The notes: generated by a model from the sequence alone, not told the origin. 51,632 nt of DNA from Candidatus Poribacteria bacterium (GCA_021295715.1 JAGWBV010000029.1:532-52163), one strand, 5' to 3'; counted from the first letter of the stretch, positions 1 through 8,330 are shown. Program-made: numbers and translations.

Positions 1-625
1 CATCGTGTAAACTTTCCGATATCAGACACCATTGAATGGTTACATTTTCACAATGGTAGATAGAGACTGTTTCATCAACACTCCAACTTGCCGACACATG
101 GTCAAGGATTATATTTTTCTGATACCTGCCTGCTATGGCATCTGCATCATTATCCGTTTCATTTCCCAATCTTACCCTTATGTACCTGATGATTACCTCA
201 CTGGCATTAATTGAAAGCTGATATCTCCTAAGGCAAATACCGTCTCCAGGGGCTGTCTGTCCGGCGATGGTGATATAGGGGTTGGAAATTTTCAATGGGC
301 TTTCAAGGGTGATAGTTCCCGAAACTCTGAACACAACGATCCGCGGTCCTTCTGCTTCACAGGCTTCGCGTAAGCTGCCGGGTCCGGAGTCGTTCAGGTT
401 CGTCACCATGATCACTTTTCCACCTCTACCGCCGCGTGTCACGGCACCATAACCTTCAGCACCCGGAAACGCTGGAACAGATGGAGCATCCGCGAGAATA
501 CCAATACATATAAAAAACCAGCATCTGTTCAGAAATGCTGGCTGGCGAAAATAGTTTCGGAAAATGATGTTACCGACGAAGCAAAATAAATCCAATTGCT
601 TTGTTATGAAAGATTTCTTTTTCAT
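1..625 (-). CDS. Pectate lyase-like exported protein, 3' end cut by window edge
   Basis: Reading the minus strand from the ATG at 625 gives 208 open codons to the window edge; the gene continues outside. An upstream AGAGGT five bases from the ATG supports this start. After an N-terminal part of about 50 residues with a hydrophobic stretch (WFFICIGILA), likely an export signal, the mature part opens with FPGAEGYGA and TRGGRGG, then TNLNDSGPGSLREA, ITIAGQTAPGDG and LDHVSASWSVDE. These are the hallmark blocks of the right-handed beta-helix pectate lyase family (PL1-like), which cleaves polygalacturonate or related uronic-acid polymers by beta-elimination. The putative Ca-binding and catalytic strands lie partly in the missing portion, so activity cannot be judged. 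The protein is probably secreted. Divergently oriented to the small gene at 944. Confidence 0.85.
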   Translation of the reverse strand, partial: MKKKSFITKQLDLFCFVGNIIFRNYFRQPAFLNRCWFFICIGILADAPSVPAFPGAEGYGAVTRGGRGGKVIMVTNLNDSGPGSLREACEAEGPRIVVFRVSGTITLESPLKISNPYITIAGQTAPGDGICLRRYQLSINASEVIIRYIRVRLGNETDNDADAIAGRYQKNIILDHVSASWSVDETVSIYHCENVTIQWCLISESLHD

Positions 626-875
626 TTTTACCTCTCTTATCAGAATCAGTAGGTTGTGTTTCCATTTTGTGAGTGGTTACGAGTATTGCTGCGAAATAGA
701 CGAATCCGAGATACCGAACCCCTATCGGTATCTACTATATGATTTCTTGTTCATTTTCAATCCTCAAAATAAGCTTCAGAATGGTCAAGGAGATTATCGC
801 TTTTACTTAATAGAATTATAGCGTATTTGATGAGGACATTCAAGGAAGCGTCGCGATCCGACAGAACTCCCTAAC

Positions 876-904
876 TTGACTTCCAGAAGTGAATCTATTA
901 TAAT
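876..904 (+). promoter_or_regulatory. Sigma-70-type promoter for the 944 gene
   Basis: TTGACT (876-881), a 17-base spacer and TATAAT (899-904) match the housekeeping consensus almost perfectly. The ATG at 944 follows at a normal distance, with AAGGAG at 933-938 as ribosome binding site. The rest of the 626-943 gap shows no coding sequence and nothing else I can name. Confidence 0.75.
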
Positions 905-943
905 TTACTATAAAACTTTGGTCGTCTCTATAAAGGAGAATCT

Positions 944-1165
944 ATGAGTCAAACAACATCCAAACAACGTGATCCAGATATGCTTGATGAATATGATTTC
1001 AGCGAAGGGGTTCGGGGAAAATATGCGAAACGATACCATGCAGGAACAAACCTGATTCGGCTTGACGACGACGTAGCCGAAATGTTCCCAGACGCGAAAT
1101 CTGTTAACGATGCCTTGAGAGCGTTAGGAAAAATCATCGCCGAGCACCAGCAAAAAACTTCATAA
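944..1165 (+). CDS. Small antitoxin-like protein (orphan)
   Basis: A 73-residue acidic-then-basic protein with a strong promoter and an AAGGAG site six bases from the ATG. It contains the blocks LDEYDFSEGVRGKYAKRY and LDDDVAEMFPDAKSVNDAL. From memory, this layout is typical of small conserved proteins often annotated as toxin-antitoxin antitoxins: a short N-terminal tail followed by a ribbon-helix-helix-like segment. No toxin ORF follows it; downstream lie only repeats. It could be a solitary antitoxin or a regulator left after toxin loss. No other function can be read from it. Confidence 0.6.
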   Translation: MSQTTSKQRDPDMLDEYDFSEGVRGKYAKRYHAGTNLIRLDDDVAEMFPDAKSVNDALRALGKIIAEHQQKTS

Positions 1166-1330
1166 GCCAGAGCCAATTTCTCTCCGGTGTCCCTCTCAAA
1201 CTTACCCAACACCCTTGTTAAGGGAGCACCCCTGTTATACACTTGCCGCCCCGCTGGGGCTTTGTCTTTTCTGAAACGTTTTCTACACACATGTCGCCCC
1301 GCTCGGGCTGAAGATACCGCAATACACAAT

Positions 1331-1382
1331 TACCAAAATCCGCGCAATCCGCGCAATCCGTGTCATCCGCGATTCAGACAAT
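1331..1382 (+). repeat. ATCCGYG heptad repeat ending GATTCAGACA
   Basis: Tandem imperfect units AATCCGCGC, AATCCGTGTC and ATCCGCG end in ATTCAGACAA. The same terminus recurs at 1564-1608, 17825-17865 and 48920-48964, with degenerate forms at 16944-17047 and inverted at 44086-44127, always between genes. Confidence 0.8.
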
Positions 1383-1563
1383 GAACACCCACATTCCCCA
1401 ATCACAATTCTTATCTTCATTTTCAGAGTAACTTTCTATAAACCGCCCATCAAAACCATCAAAAACCCAGTCATCATCTATATTCACAACTTTTTTCAAA
1501 TCCACCCTTTTTCAGAGTTTACTCTGAATACTCTGAAACTCACAACATCAGCAATAACACCAC

Positions 1564-1608
1564 AATCCTGAAAATCCTTGAATCCTGAAAATCCTGATTC
1601 AGACAATA
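1564..1608 (+). repeat. AATCCTGAAA variant of the heptad repeat
   Basis: Units AATCCTGAA(A) repeat and again end in GATTCAGACAAT. This is the CCTGA subtype of the same family; the inverted copy at 44086-44127 has the same subtype. Confidence 0.75.
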
Positions 1609-1657
1609 AATTTCCCAACGACTGATCGCTGAAATCCGACAGTTATCCGCGAAAGAC

Positions 1658-1686
1658 TTGACATGCACCGCACTTTCTGATACAGT
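1658..1686 (+). promoter_or_regulatory. Promoter directly upstream of the peroxiredoxin start
   Basis: TTGACA (1658-1663), a 17-base spacer, then TACAGT (1681-1686). The in-frame ATG at 1693 lies only six bases beyond the -10 box, so transcription would begin at or next to the start codon. The mRNA is therefore predicted to be leaderless or nearly so. Confidence 0.55.
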
Positions 1687-1692
1687 ATGCCC

Positions 1693-2190
1693 ATGCCACG
1701 GAAAAACAAAGTTCTCAACATCGGTGATACCGCGCCACCCTTCACGCTCCCATCACATCAACGCGGAGAAGTATCGCTCGAAACGTATCACGGGACACAC
1801 CACGTCGTCCTAACCTTTTTTCGGGGGACGTGGTGACCGAACAGCCGTCGTCAGTTGACGGCAGTACAAGAAAACGTTGAAGGCTACGCCGCGTACACAG
1901 CCACCCCGCTCGCCATTGCCGGGCAGTGGCCCCGTGAACTTCGAGGCTATGCCGATAAAAACGGCATCACATTCCCGCTACTGGTAGATAAAACAAGGGA
2001 CATCATCAGAAGCTACGGTGTCTACCACTGGCTCAGTTTAGAGGCTTACAACATCGCACGTCCGGCAACATTCATCATTGACAAGACAGGGATTATTAAA
2101 TATATGTACATCGGTTCGCATCAATTCGACCTCGCAAAGCAGTCAGAAATCCTCGAATCCCTGAAAGAGATCGCCGCGTCACAAAAATGA
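1693..2190 (+). CDS. Peroxiredoxin (AhpC/TSA-like) with in-frame TGA at the catalytic position; candidate selenoprotein
   Basis: From ATG 1693 the frame reads a thioredoxin-fold peroxiredoxin of 165 residues: IGDTAPPFTLPS, then LTFFRGTW, then codon 48 = TGA (1834-1836), then PNSRRQLTAVQ and a normal C-terminal half (RPATFIIDKTGIIKYMYIG). In the family the motif is RG(T/S)WCPxC, so TGA falls exactly on the peroxidatic Cys; the second Cys is Ser. A stem-loop begins a few bases after the TGA (1841-1865). Decoding as selenocysteine would give a Sec-containing peroxide reductase with a UxxS motif. Conservation of both flanks without other stops argues against an old pseudogene, but a recent nonsense mutation or sequencing error is possible. 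A conventional caller would wrongly start at TTG 1855. The product would reduce peroxides in the cytoplasm. Confidence 0.65.
1841..1865 (+). promoter_or_regulatory. SECIS-like stem-loop after the TGA
   Basis: GCCGTC (1844-1849) pairs perfectly with GACGGC (1857-1862). Two more pairs (AC/GT) lie beyond one A-A mismatch. The seven-base loop GTCAGTT starts with GU, as many bacterial SECIS loops do. The loop begins 13 bases after the TGA, slightly closer than usual for bacterial elements, so support is moderate. Confidence 0.45.
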
Positions 2191-2192
2191 TT

Positions 2193-2220
2193 TTGACTTC
2201 TCATCGAAATGTGATATAAT
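2193..2220 (+). promoter_or_regulatory. Promoter of the riboflavin operon
   Basis: TTGACT (2193-2198), a 16-base spacer and TATAAT (2215-2220). Only about 38 bases separate the -10 box from the ribD ATG, too short for an FMN riboswitch, and none of the RFN sequence blocks is present. Confidence 0.75.
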
Positions 2221-2258
2221 TTAATAAATAGACTTTCGGGTGTAGATAACACATCGCC

Positions 2259-3362
2259 ATGGACGAAACACACATAGCCTTTATGCGACGTGCCCTGGAT
2301 TTAGCACGACAAGCAATAGGACGCACGAGTCCCAACCCTCTCGTTGGCACGGTCATTGTAAAAGACGGAAAGATTATCGGTGAAGGGTATCACCAGAAAG
2401 CAGGAGCCCCACACGCCGAAGTCCATGCGCTTAACGCTGCTGGTGAGGATGCCAAAGGCGCGACGCTTTACACAAATCTTGAGCCGTGTTGCCACTGGGG
2501 ACGGACACCGCCCTGTACAGAAGCACTGATTCACGCAGGCATCGCGCACGTCTACATCGCAGAGGTCGATCCGAACCCGAATGTTGCTGGCAAGGGGGTT
2601 CAGCAACTCCAAGATGCCGGTATAAGCGTCCACGTAGGTGTTTGCGAACAGGAAGCGTCAGACCTAAACGAGGCGCATCGGAAATACATTCAAACCGGTA
2701 GACCCTTTGTAATCCTCAAAATCGCTATGAGCCTCGACGGGAAAATCGCCACCCCTTCTGGGGAATCGCAATGGATTACGTCCGAGGCATCACGGCAACG
2801 AGGACATGAGGTACGGGACGCAGTAGATGCGATCCTCGTCGGTAGAGGTACAGTCGCAAGCGATAATCCCGCGCTGACGACACGACTTCAGGACAGAGAA
2901 GGGCGGGACGCAATCCGGATTGTATTGGATTCTCTCGGGAGAACACGCACGGATGCACGGATTTTCAATCCCGAAAGCGAGGCAGATGTTATCGTGGTAG
3001 TAACGCCAAAGGCACCCTCTGAAAATGTTGATGCCCTCGAAAAGGCAGGCGCGGAAGTGATAACCGTTCCAGCAGCGCACGGAAACAGCGTCTGTTTCAA
3101 GCGTTTGATGGAAGTATTGGGGAAACGTGAAATAACAAGCGTCCTCATAGAAGGTGGCGGCGAAATTAATGCCTCGGCACTCGCCGCAGGGGTCGTGGAC
3201 AAAGTTATGTGTTTCATCGCACCGAAACTCATCGGCGGACAGAATGCCCCTGGACCGATCGGGGGTGTAGGAATCCGCAGTTTAACCGATGCAACGAACC
3301 TACAGCGAGTAAGCATCACACCGATTGCTGAACACAACTTTCTAATTGAGGGGTATCTATAG
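2259..3362 (+). CDS. ribD: Bifunctional riboflavin deaminase/reductase RibD
   Basis: 367 residues, normal for the family. The N-terminal cytidine-deaminase-like domain carries H52-A-E54 and the zinc-binding C77 and C86 in EPCCHWGRTPPC. It deaminates the GTP-derived diaminopyrimidine. The C-terminal half (from about residue 148, starting FVILKIAMSLDGKIA) is the NADPH-dependent reductase, with GRGTVASDNPAL and LIEGGGEINA. It is first in ribD-ribE-ribBA-ribH; its stop overlaps the ribosome binding region of ribE, suggesting coupling. Cytoplasmic. The ATG at 2259 fits the family N-terminus, though its ribosome binding site is weak. Confidence 0.97.
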   Translation: MDETHIAFMRRALDLARQAIGRTSPNPLVGTVIVKDGKIIGEGYHQKAGAPHAEVHALNAAGEDAKGATLYTNLEPCCHWGRTPPCTEALIHAGIAHVYIAEVDPNPNVAGKGVQQLQDAGISVHVGVCEQEASDLNEAHRKYIQTGRPFVILKIAMSLDGKIATPSGESQWITSEASRQRGHEVRDAVDAILVGRGTVASDNPALTTRLQDREGRDAIRIVLDSLGRTRTDARIFNPESEADVIVVVTPKAPSENVDALEKAGAEVITVPAAHGNSVCFKRLMEVLGKREITSVLIEGGGEINASALAAGVVDKVMCFIAPKLIGGQNAPGPIGGVGIRSLTDATNLQRVSITPIAEHNFLIEGYL

Positions 3363-3363
3363 C

Positions 3364-4035
3364 ATGTTCACCGGGATCGTCGAAGAACTCGGAACGATTA
3401 GAAGCATACAGGTTAAATCTCAAGATGCTATCGTTGAGATTCAGGCGACCGATGTTCTCAGTGATGCGAAAGTCGGCGACAGCATCTCCATTGACGGTGC
3501 CTGTCTGACGATCCGTTTCCTCACATCCGAAACATTCACCGTGGATGTATCCGCGGAGACCTTGCGTCGCACGACTTTAGGTGAACGGAAGGGAGGAGAG
3601 CACGTCAATTTAGAACGTTCACTCCGACTCAGCGATAGATTGGGCGGACACCTCGTCCTCGGACACGTTGATGAGGTCGCGACAATCCGCTCGTGGAAAG
3701 ATGAGGGGGATGCCTCTGTGATGCAGATAACAATGAGTCGCACCGCCAGACCTTATGTCGCATACAAAGGATCCATCACCGTTGATGGTGTCAGTTTAAC
3801 GGTATCAAATGTCCACGCGGATGCCTTTGAAGTCACGCTGATTCCGCACACAAAAGACGTTACGACCTTCGGAACAAAACGGACAGGTGATACGGTTAAC
3901 CTCGAAGTCGATATCGTCGCGCGTTATCTCGAAACGCTGTTAAAAAATACCGAAGAGGAGACAGAGTTGCGTAAACAATCCTCTTCTGAAACCCTTAATT
4001 TAAGCTTTTTAGCGAAACACGGCTATATCGATTAA
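3364..4035 (+). CDS. ribE: Riboflavin synthase alpha chain
   Basis: Joins two molecules of 6,7-dimethyl-8-ribityllumazine into riboflavin. The canonical start MFTGIVEELG is at ATG 3364, two bases after the ribD stop, with GAGGGG inside the end of ribD; a longer TTG start at 3346 is unlikely. Two lumazine-binding repeats are visible: GDSISIDGACLT...SAETLRRTTLG and GHVDEVA...GSITVDGVSLTVS. The length, 223 residues, is slightly long owing to a C-terminal tail after YLETLL. The first repeat has the SxxT pattern expected of the active subunit half. Confidence 0.96.
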   Translation: MFTGIVEELGTIRSIQVKSQDAIVEIQATDVLSDAKVGDSISIDGACLTIRFLTSETFTVDVSAETLRRTTLGERKGGEHVNLERSLRLSDRLGGHLVLGHVDEVATIRSWKDEGDASVMQITMSRTARPYVAYKGSITVDGVSLTVSNVHADAFEVTLIPHTKDVTTFGTKRTGDTVNLEVDIVARYLETLLKNTEEETELRKQSSSETLNLSFLAKHGYID

Positions 4036-4166
4036 ATGGTTTTCAGCACGGGTTGCTACGCAATCTTTTCAGTTTTTAGTCATTGTTAAGAGGTTTTCGT
4101 TTAACAAAGGTTGCCTCTTGTTCCGATAACCATTAAATCACAGAAGGCGTCATTTAACGCTTGGCG

Positions 4167-4172
4167 TATAAT
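4167..4172 (+). promoter_or_regulatory. Possible -10 box immediately upstream of ribBA
   Basis: A perfect TATAAT ends seven bases before the ribBA ATG at 4180; no clear -35 hexamer lies at 16-18 bases. It may be an internal promoter giving a near-leaderless transcript, or chance in an AT-rich spacer. Confidence 0.3.
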
Positions 4173-4179
4173 TAATAAA

Positions 4180-5412
4180 ATGTCAGACACATTTAATACC
4201 ATTCCTGAAGCACTCTCTGCAATCCGAGACGGTGAAATGATCATCGTCATTGATGACCCCGATCGCGAGAACGAAGGTGATCTCATCATGGCGGCAGAAA
4301 AGGTGACAGCAGAGCGGATCAATTTCATGGCGAAATTCGGCAGAGGGTTGATATGCCTACCGACCTGTTCAGAACGCCTTGCCGAACTTGAACTCCACCC
4401 TATGGTAGCGTCCAACACTGCGCAAATGCAGACCGCCTTCACAGTCACCATCGATGCGAAAGAGGTGACAACCGGTATCTCTGCACAAGAACGCGCCTAT
4501 ACCATCCGGAAATTCGTTGAGTCCAACGCTGAACCCGCAGACTTCGTCCGACCCGGACACATCTTCCCCTTAGAAGCAAAACCCGGAGGCGTCCTCCGAC
4601 GCGCAGGGCATACCGAAGCCACTGTCGATTTAGCGCGAATGGCAGGGCTATACCCAGCGGGGGTCCTCTGTGAAATACTCAACGAGGACGGCAGCATGGC
4701 ACGCGTCCCTGAACTCATGGAATTTGCCGCGCAACACCAGCTCATAATCATCACGATTGCTGACCTCATCGCATACCGGCGTGAGACAGAAACACTGATC
4801 CGACGCGTCGCAACCGCTGATATACCAACCGCACACGGTGAATTCAAACTATACGCCTACGAAAGCACCGATACAGGCGGTGAAACCGTAGAGGGAGATA
4901 AAACGCACATTGCTCTCACAAAAGGAGATTTGACCGATCCATCTCCAATTTTGGTCCGAGTACACTCGCAATGTCTCACGGGCGATGTTTTCGGATCCCT
5001 GAGATGCGATTGTGGCGAACAACTCGAAATCGCGCTTAAAACCATCGAGCAGGAAGGCAGAGGTGTCCTTGTCTACATGCGACAAGAGGGTAGAGGCATG
5101 GGACTCAAAGGGAAACTCAGGGCATATCAGTTACAAGACAACGACGGATTAGACACCGTCGAAGCCAATGAACATCTTGGGTTCCCCGCAGATCTGCGTG
5201 ATTACGGCATCGGGGCACAGATATTGGCCGATTTAGGCGTTCAGAAAATGCGATTGATGACAAACAACCCGCAAAAGGTTACAGGATTGTCAGGACACGG
5301 ACTTGAAATCGTCGAACGGATCCCGTTGCAAACCAAGCCGAATGCATTTAACCGCCGATATTTAGAAACCAAACGTTCCAAACTCGGCCACCTCCTCCTA
5401 CATGAGGAATAA
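4180..5412 (+). CDS. ribBA: 3,4-dihydroxy-2-butanone-4-phosphate synthase / GTP cyclohydrolase II
   Basis: A two-domain enzyme of 410 residues feeding both branches of riboflavin synthesis. N-terminal DHBP synthase (about residues 1-200): [42 protein letters not shown]-terminal GTP cyclohydrolase [21 protein letters not shown] supplies the three zinc cysteines, and [16 protein letters not shown] and LMTNNPQKV the GTP-binding parts. ATG 4180 ([11 protein letters not shown]) is preferred to the longer reading from 4111 because it matches the family N-terminus. The 145-base gap after ribE holds a GTTAAGAGGTTTTCGTTT segment that recurs near 31727. Confidence 0.96.
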   Translation: MSDTFNTIPEALSAIRDGEMIIVIDDPDRENEGDLIMAAEKVTAERINFMAKFGRGLICLPTCSERLAELELHPMVASNTAQMQTAFTVTIDAKEVTTGISAQERAYTIRKFVESNAEPADFVRPGHIFPLEAKPGGVLRRAGHTEATVDLARMAGLYPAGVLCEILNEDGSMARVPELMEFAAQHQLIIITIADLIAYRRETETLIRRVATADIPTAHGEFKLYAYESTDTGGETVEGDKTHIALTKGDLTDPSPILVRVHSQCLTGDVFGSLRCDCGEQLEIALKTIEQEGRGVLVYMRQEGRGMGLKGKLRAYQLQDNDGLDTVEANEHLGFPADLRDYGIGAQILADLGVQKMRLMTNNPQKVTGLSGHGLEIVERIPLQTKPNAFNRRYLETKRSKLGHLLLHEE

Positions 5413-5423
5413 AGAATGGAGAG

Positions 5424-5453
5424 TGTAGGGGCAGCCCTTGTGGCTGACCTCCC
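5424..5453 (+). repeat. GTAGGGGCAGCCCTTGTGGC repeat
   Basis: Sits between ribBA and ribH. An inverted copy, GGGCAGCCACAAGGGACTGCCCC, lies at 51588-51617, where it abuts the truncated end of an ATPase gene. The sequence can fold on itself. Confidence 0.65.
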
Positions 5454-5461
5454 ATAAAAAT

Positions 5462-5941
5462 ATGCCAAACGTTTATGAAGGACATCTTCTCGGCGAAGGT
5501 CTCACGTTCGGTATCGTCGTCAGCCGATTTAATAGTTTCGTCACCGAAAAACTCCTCGCTGGTGCCTTGGATGCCCTAAAACGGCACGGCGTCGATTTGG
5601 ATTCTGTCGATGTTTTCTGGACCCCCGGTGCCTTTGAAATTCCGGGAATTGCCAAACGTCTCGCAGACAGCGAACGCTATGACGTCGTCCTCTGTCTCGG
5701 GGCAGTTATCCGAGGAGCGACCCCCCATTTTGATTATGTCGCCGCCGAAAGCGCGAAAGGAATCGCCAACGTCTCATTCAACACCAACATTCCCGTTATC
5801 TACGGTGTCATCACCACAGATACAATAGAACAAGCACTTGAACGCGCCGGTATCAAGGCAGGGAACAAAGGGTCTGAAGCCGCTATCGCAGGAATCGAGA
5901 CCGCTAACCTTTACAAAGCAATTGAAAAGGCGATTACATAA
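5462..5941 (+). CDS. ribH: 6,7-dimethyl-8-ribityllumazine synthase
   Basis: 159 residues, normal length. It condenses the butanone phosphate from RibBA with the pyrimidine from RibD into lumazine, the substrate of RibE. Family blocks: [53 protein letters not shown] and FGVIT-like [18 protein letters not shown]. The ATG at 5462 (MPNVYEG) is favoured over a GTG at 5438, which would begin inside a repeat. No clear Shine-Dalgarno. Last gene of the riboflavin operon; hisH follows after 18 bases. Confidence 0.95.
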   Translation: MPNVYEGHLLGEGLTFGIVVSRFNSFVTEKLLAGALDALKRHGVDLDSVDVFWTPGAFEIPGIAKRLADSERYDVVLCLGAVIRGATPHFDYVAAESAKGIANVSFNTNIPVIYGVITTDTIEQALERAGIKAGNKGSEAAIAGIETANLYKAIEKAIT

Positions 5942-5959
5942 CTGATAACTATAAAATAT

Positions 5960-6580
5960 ATGATTGCAATTATAGATTACGAAGCCGGGAACCTTACGAG
6001 TGTTGCGAGAGCCTTAACACACCTCGGATATAAAAACGAAATTACATCTGCCGCAGAAAAGATACTCACTGCTGAACGCGTCATTTTCCCCGGGGTCGGT
6101 GCCGCAAAAGCCACGATGCAAACACTACAGAAACGCGGATTGAACCAGGTCCTCGCAGACTGCTACCGCACAGGTAAACCGATGCTCGGTATCTGCATCG
6201 GTATCCAAATCCTCTTTGAACACAGCGAGGAAGAGGATGCCGAATGCTTAAACCTTCTACCGGGACGTGTAAAGAAATATCCTACGACAGATACAGAAAC
6301 ACAAACCGAAACACTCAAGGTGCCACAAATCGGTTGGAACGAAGTGTATCAGACGAAACCGCACGCAATTTTTGAAGGTGTTCCGAATCCCGCACACTTC
6401 TATTTCGTCAATTCCTACTATCCTGAGCCAGCATCAGAGGATATCGTCATCGGAAAGACGACGTATGGTCTTGAATTCTGTAGCGCGATTGCCCACGAGA
6501 ATCTCATTGCAACACAGTTCCACCTTGAAAAGAGTGGGAGCGTTGGTCTAAAGATGCTCAATAACTTTCTAAAAGAATAG
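5960..6580 (+). CDS. hisH: Imidazole glycerol phosphate synthase, glutaminase subunit HisH
   Basis: 206 residues, class I glutamine amidotransferase. It supplies ammonia to HisF in histidine biosynthesis. Visible: the N-terminal IDYEAGNLTSVARAL, oxyanion strand PGVGA, nucleophile C79 in LGICIGIQ (usually GICLGMQ), HFYFVNSYY, and the His/Glu pair in QFHLEKSG. hisF is not adjacent, so the partner must be encoded elsewhere. Co-directional with ribH and only 18 bases after it, so probably in the same transcript. ATAAAATAT directly precedes the ATG and no Shine-Dalgarno is visible. Confidence 0.95.
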   Translation: MIAIIDYEAGNLTSVARALTHLGYKNEITSAAEKILTAERVIFPGVGAAKATMQTLQKRGLNQVLADCYRTGKPMLGICIGIQILFEHSEEEDAECLNLLPGRVKKYPTTDTETQTETLKVPQIGWNEVYQTKPHAIFEGVPNPAHFYFVNSYYPEPASEDIVIGKTTYGLEFCSAIAHENLIATQFHLEKSGSVGLKMLNNFLKE

Positions 6581-6666
6581 CCATCAGCAAATTGGCTCTC
6601 TGCAAAGAGGTGTTCTCGTGAATCTACCCTCTCTTTCTACTGGCTGATTGCTGACCGCTGACTGCC
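6581..6666 (+). repeat. Degenerate TCAGCAG/TGCTGA heptad repeat between hisH and the kinase
   Basis: CATCAGCAAATTGGC on the left and GGCTGATTGCTGACCGCTGACTG on the right enclose about 40 bases. This is the main intergenic repeat family of the window (built from CAGTCAG, CAATCAG and CAGTCGG units), seen in most gaps between 21 and 38 kb. Confidence 0.7.
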
Positions 6667-6674
6667 CCAAAAAA

Positions 6675-8288
6675 ATGCTAACATTCTTTCTCGCAGTCTT
6701 TGTGCTTCTCATTAACGTCAGTGTGCATCTGTTCCAGATATCGGAGTACTATCCGGCGATAAGTCACTGTTATTATGGCGTGATCGTTCTGTCAGTTTTT
6801 TACACGAAACCTCGCGGGCAGAACATTTTATTCGGGATTACGACCGTAGCCAATTGGATTTACGTCTTCCGTTATCCGAACCACACTGAAAGTATTATCA
6901 TAGCATTGCTCTATCCGTTTGTCGCCTATGGCGTTATCCGCATTATTCGACACTTACAAACCCAAAGGCGTAGTAGGGTCGAACAGATAGAGGAGATAAA
7001 CAGTGTCAACGCAAATTTAGAAAAACAGGTCCGGGACATCTCTACACTTTTTGAGGTCAGCCAATCCGCGAATGCCAATCTTGATCTGGAGGGGCTCTTT
7101 GAGCGAATCATTGAAATTCTATCCAAGCGACTCGGTATCTACCGCGGGGCTTTGCATCTCTATGAAAACGGGCAGGTCGTTACTTCCACAGAAGTTGTTT
7201 TAGGGCTTACACCCGCAGAGATGAAACGCGGTACCGACAATCAGATAGAAGATATCCAAAAACAGGTGCTCGCATCAGGGAAAGCGATAGGCGTTCCACA
7301 AACCCGAAGCCCACTGAGTTCCATTAAACTCTTTGAGCCGGAACGCGTTGAATCCAAAGACGGGATAGCTTTCTGGTGCATTCCGATTATCGTAGAGGAA
7401 AACGTCATTGGGACACTGACGATCGATAAAGCCTCTGATGAATTCTCCGCTGAGGATGACCGGCGACTCTTGACAATTATCGCCTCCATTATCGCACAGC
7501 GCGTCAAAATCCAACAGACAATTGATGCCCTCGTTGAATCCGAACGCATGGCGACCTTGGGGCGGTTGGTCCGAACTATCGCACACGAGGTCCGAAATCC
7601 TTTAGGGAGCATCCGACTCGGCACACAACTGCTTCAACACAGCGACGCAGAGTTCGGTTCAGCGGAAGCACGCCATCATGATGATCGTGATCGCGCGACT
7701 TTCGAGCCAGTCGAAACCTATTCTGGAGACATCCAACTCTCTCAAAATGAGATTGAGGAATACACAGGAATCATTATAAAAGAGGTGGACAGGCTAAACC
7801 GATTCATTGAACAATTACTTGCCTTCAGTAAACCCGCGATGGAGGTCGCAAAACTGAGCGATATCCATCAACTCCTTGAGAGTAGCTTGGCTATCTGCCG
7901 ACCAGAGTTGGAACTTCGCGCGACGACAGTCATCACGCAATACGGCGACTGCCCAGAGGTCAATGTCAATGCGGATGGGATTACACAGGTGCTTCTGAAT
8001 CTATTCTACAACGCCATAGAAGCAATGGACACAGATGGAACTTTGACAATTCAGACAGAATACGTCCCAGAAACGGAAACCGTGCGCGTCCGAGTTCAAG
8101 ATGATGGACCCGGGATTCCATCTGAAGATATACCCATGCTGTTCGATCCGTTTTATACCACTAAACAGAAAGGGACGGGGTTAGGACTTTACATCAGCCA
8201 AAAAATTCTCGCCGAACACCGAGGTGGCATTGAAGTCGATGCCAACCTTGAGGTAGGGACAGCGTTTGTCATGTCACTTCCCGTATAG
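6675..8288 (+). CDS. Membrane-anchored sensor histidine kinase with GAF domain
   Basis: 537 residues from ATG 6675; the longer TTG start at 6648 would lie in a repeat. Order: three or four hydrophobic membrane segments (about residues 1-85), a coiled coil (EQIEEINSVNANLEKQVRD), a GAF domain (about 115-280), a DHp domain with phospho-acceptor His304 in TIAHEVRNPLGS, and a HATPase with QVLLNLFYNAIEAM, DDGPGIP and GTGLGLYIS. NtrB-like in type. It autophosphorylates and should pass phosphate to the adjacent NtrC-type regulator at 8442. A 50-bp palindromic insertion (7661-7710) lengthens the loop between the two DHp helices with SAEARHHDDRDRATFEPV. The signal sensed is unknown. Confidence 0.92.
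   Translation: MLTFFLAVFVLLINVSVHLFQISEYYPAISHCYYGVIVLSVFYTKPRGQNILFGITTVANWIYVFRYPNHTESIIIALLYPFVAYGVIRIIRHLQTQRRSRVEQIEEINSVNANLEKQVRDISTLFEVSQSANANLDLEGLFERIIEILSKRLGIYRGALHLYENGQVVTSTEVVLGLTPAEMKRGTDNQIEDIQKQVLASGKAIGVPQTRSPLSSIKLFEPERVESKDGIAFWCIPIIVEENVIGTLTIDKASDEFSAEDDRRLLTIIASIIAQRVKIQQTIDALVESERMATLGRLVRTIAHEVRNPLGSIRLGTQLLQHSDAEFGSAEARHHDDRDRATFEPVETYSGDIQLSQNEIEEYTGIIIKEVDRLNRFIEQLLAFSKPAMEVAKLSDIHQLLESSLAICRPELELRATTVITQYGDCPEVNVNADGITQVLLNLFYNAIEAMDTDGTLTIQTEYVPETETVRVRVQDDGPGIPSEDIPMLFDPFYTTKQKGTGLGLYISQKILAEHRGGIEVDANLEVGTAFVMSLPV
7661..7710 (+). repeat. Protein-coding palindromic element, copy A (in the kinase)
   Basis: Its core 7671-7695 is a 25-base near-perfect palindrome (11 of 12 pairs counting one G-U). 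Homologous copies at 25985-26034 and 29862-29911 lie in unrelated genes, read in the same frame. Shared flanks are GCGGARG.A before the core and AC(C/T)T(C/T) after it. Confidence 0.8.
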
Positions 8289-8330
8289 ATGTGTTTACAC
8301 ACGTATAATGCAACAGAGCGGAATCATAGC

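Larger units (their letters stand above)
1166..1657. other. Gene-free repeat-rich stretch
   Basis: No credible gene. It contains two copies of a TACAC...CGCCCCGCT.GGGCT motif (about 1237-1262 and 1285-1311), two clusters of the ATCCGYG/ATCCTGA heptad repeat ending in GATTCAGACAA (1331-1382 and 1564-1608), and a short hairpin TTCAGAG-TTTA-CTCTGAA near 1510-1528. ORFs called across it are low-complexity readings of the repeats. Confidence 0.7.

Noticed and set aside
949-1384. Open frames of 126 and 65 residues overlapping the antitoxin gene and repeats
   Set aside because: They read antisense to a supported gene or through heptad repeats, with no ribosome binding site.
1331-1608. CRISPR-like array from the regular short repeats
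   Set aside because: Units are 7-10 bases, contiguous and degenerate with no spacers; the same tract occurs at many sites.
2221-2258. FMN riboswitch upstream of ribD
   Set aside because: The leader is only about 38 bases and has none of the RFN conserved blocks.
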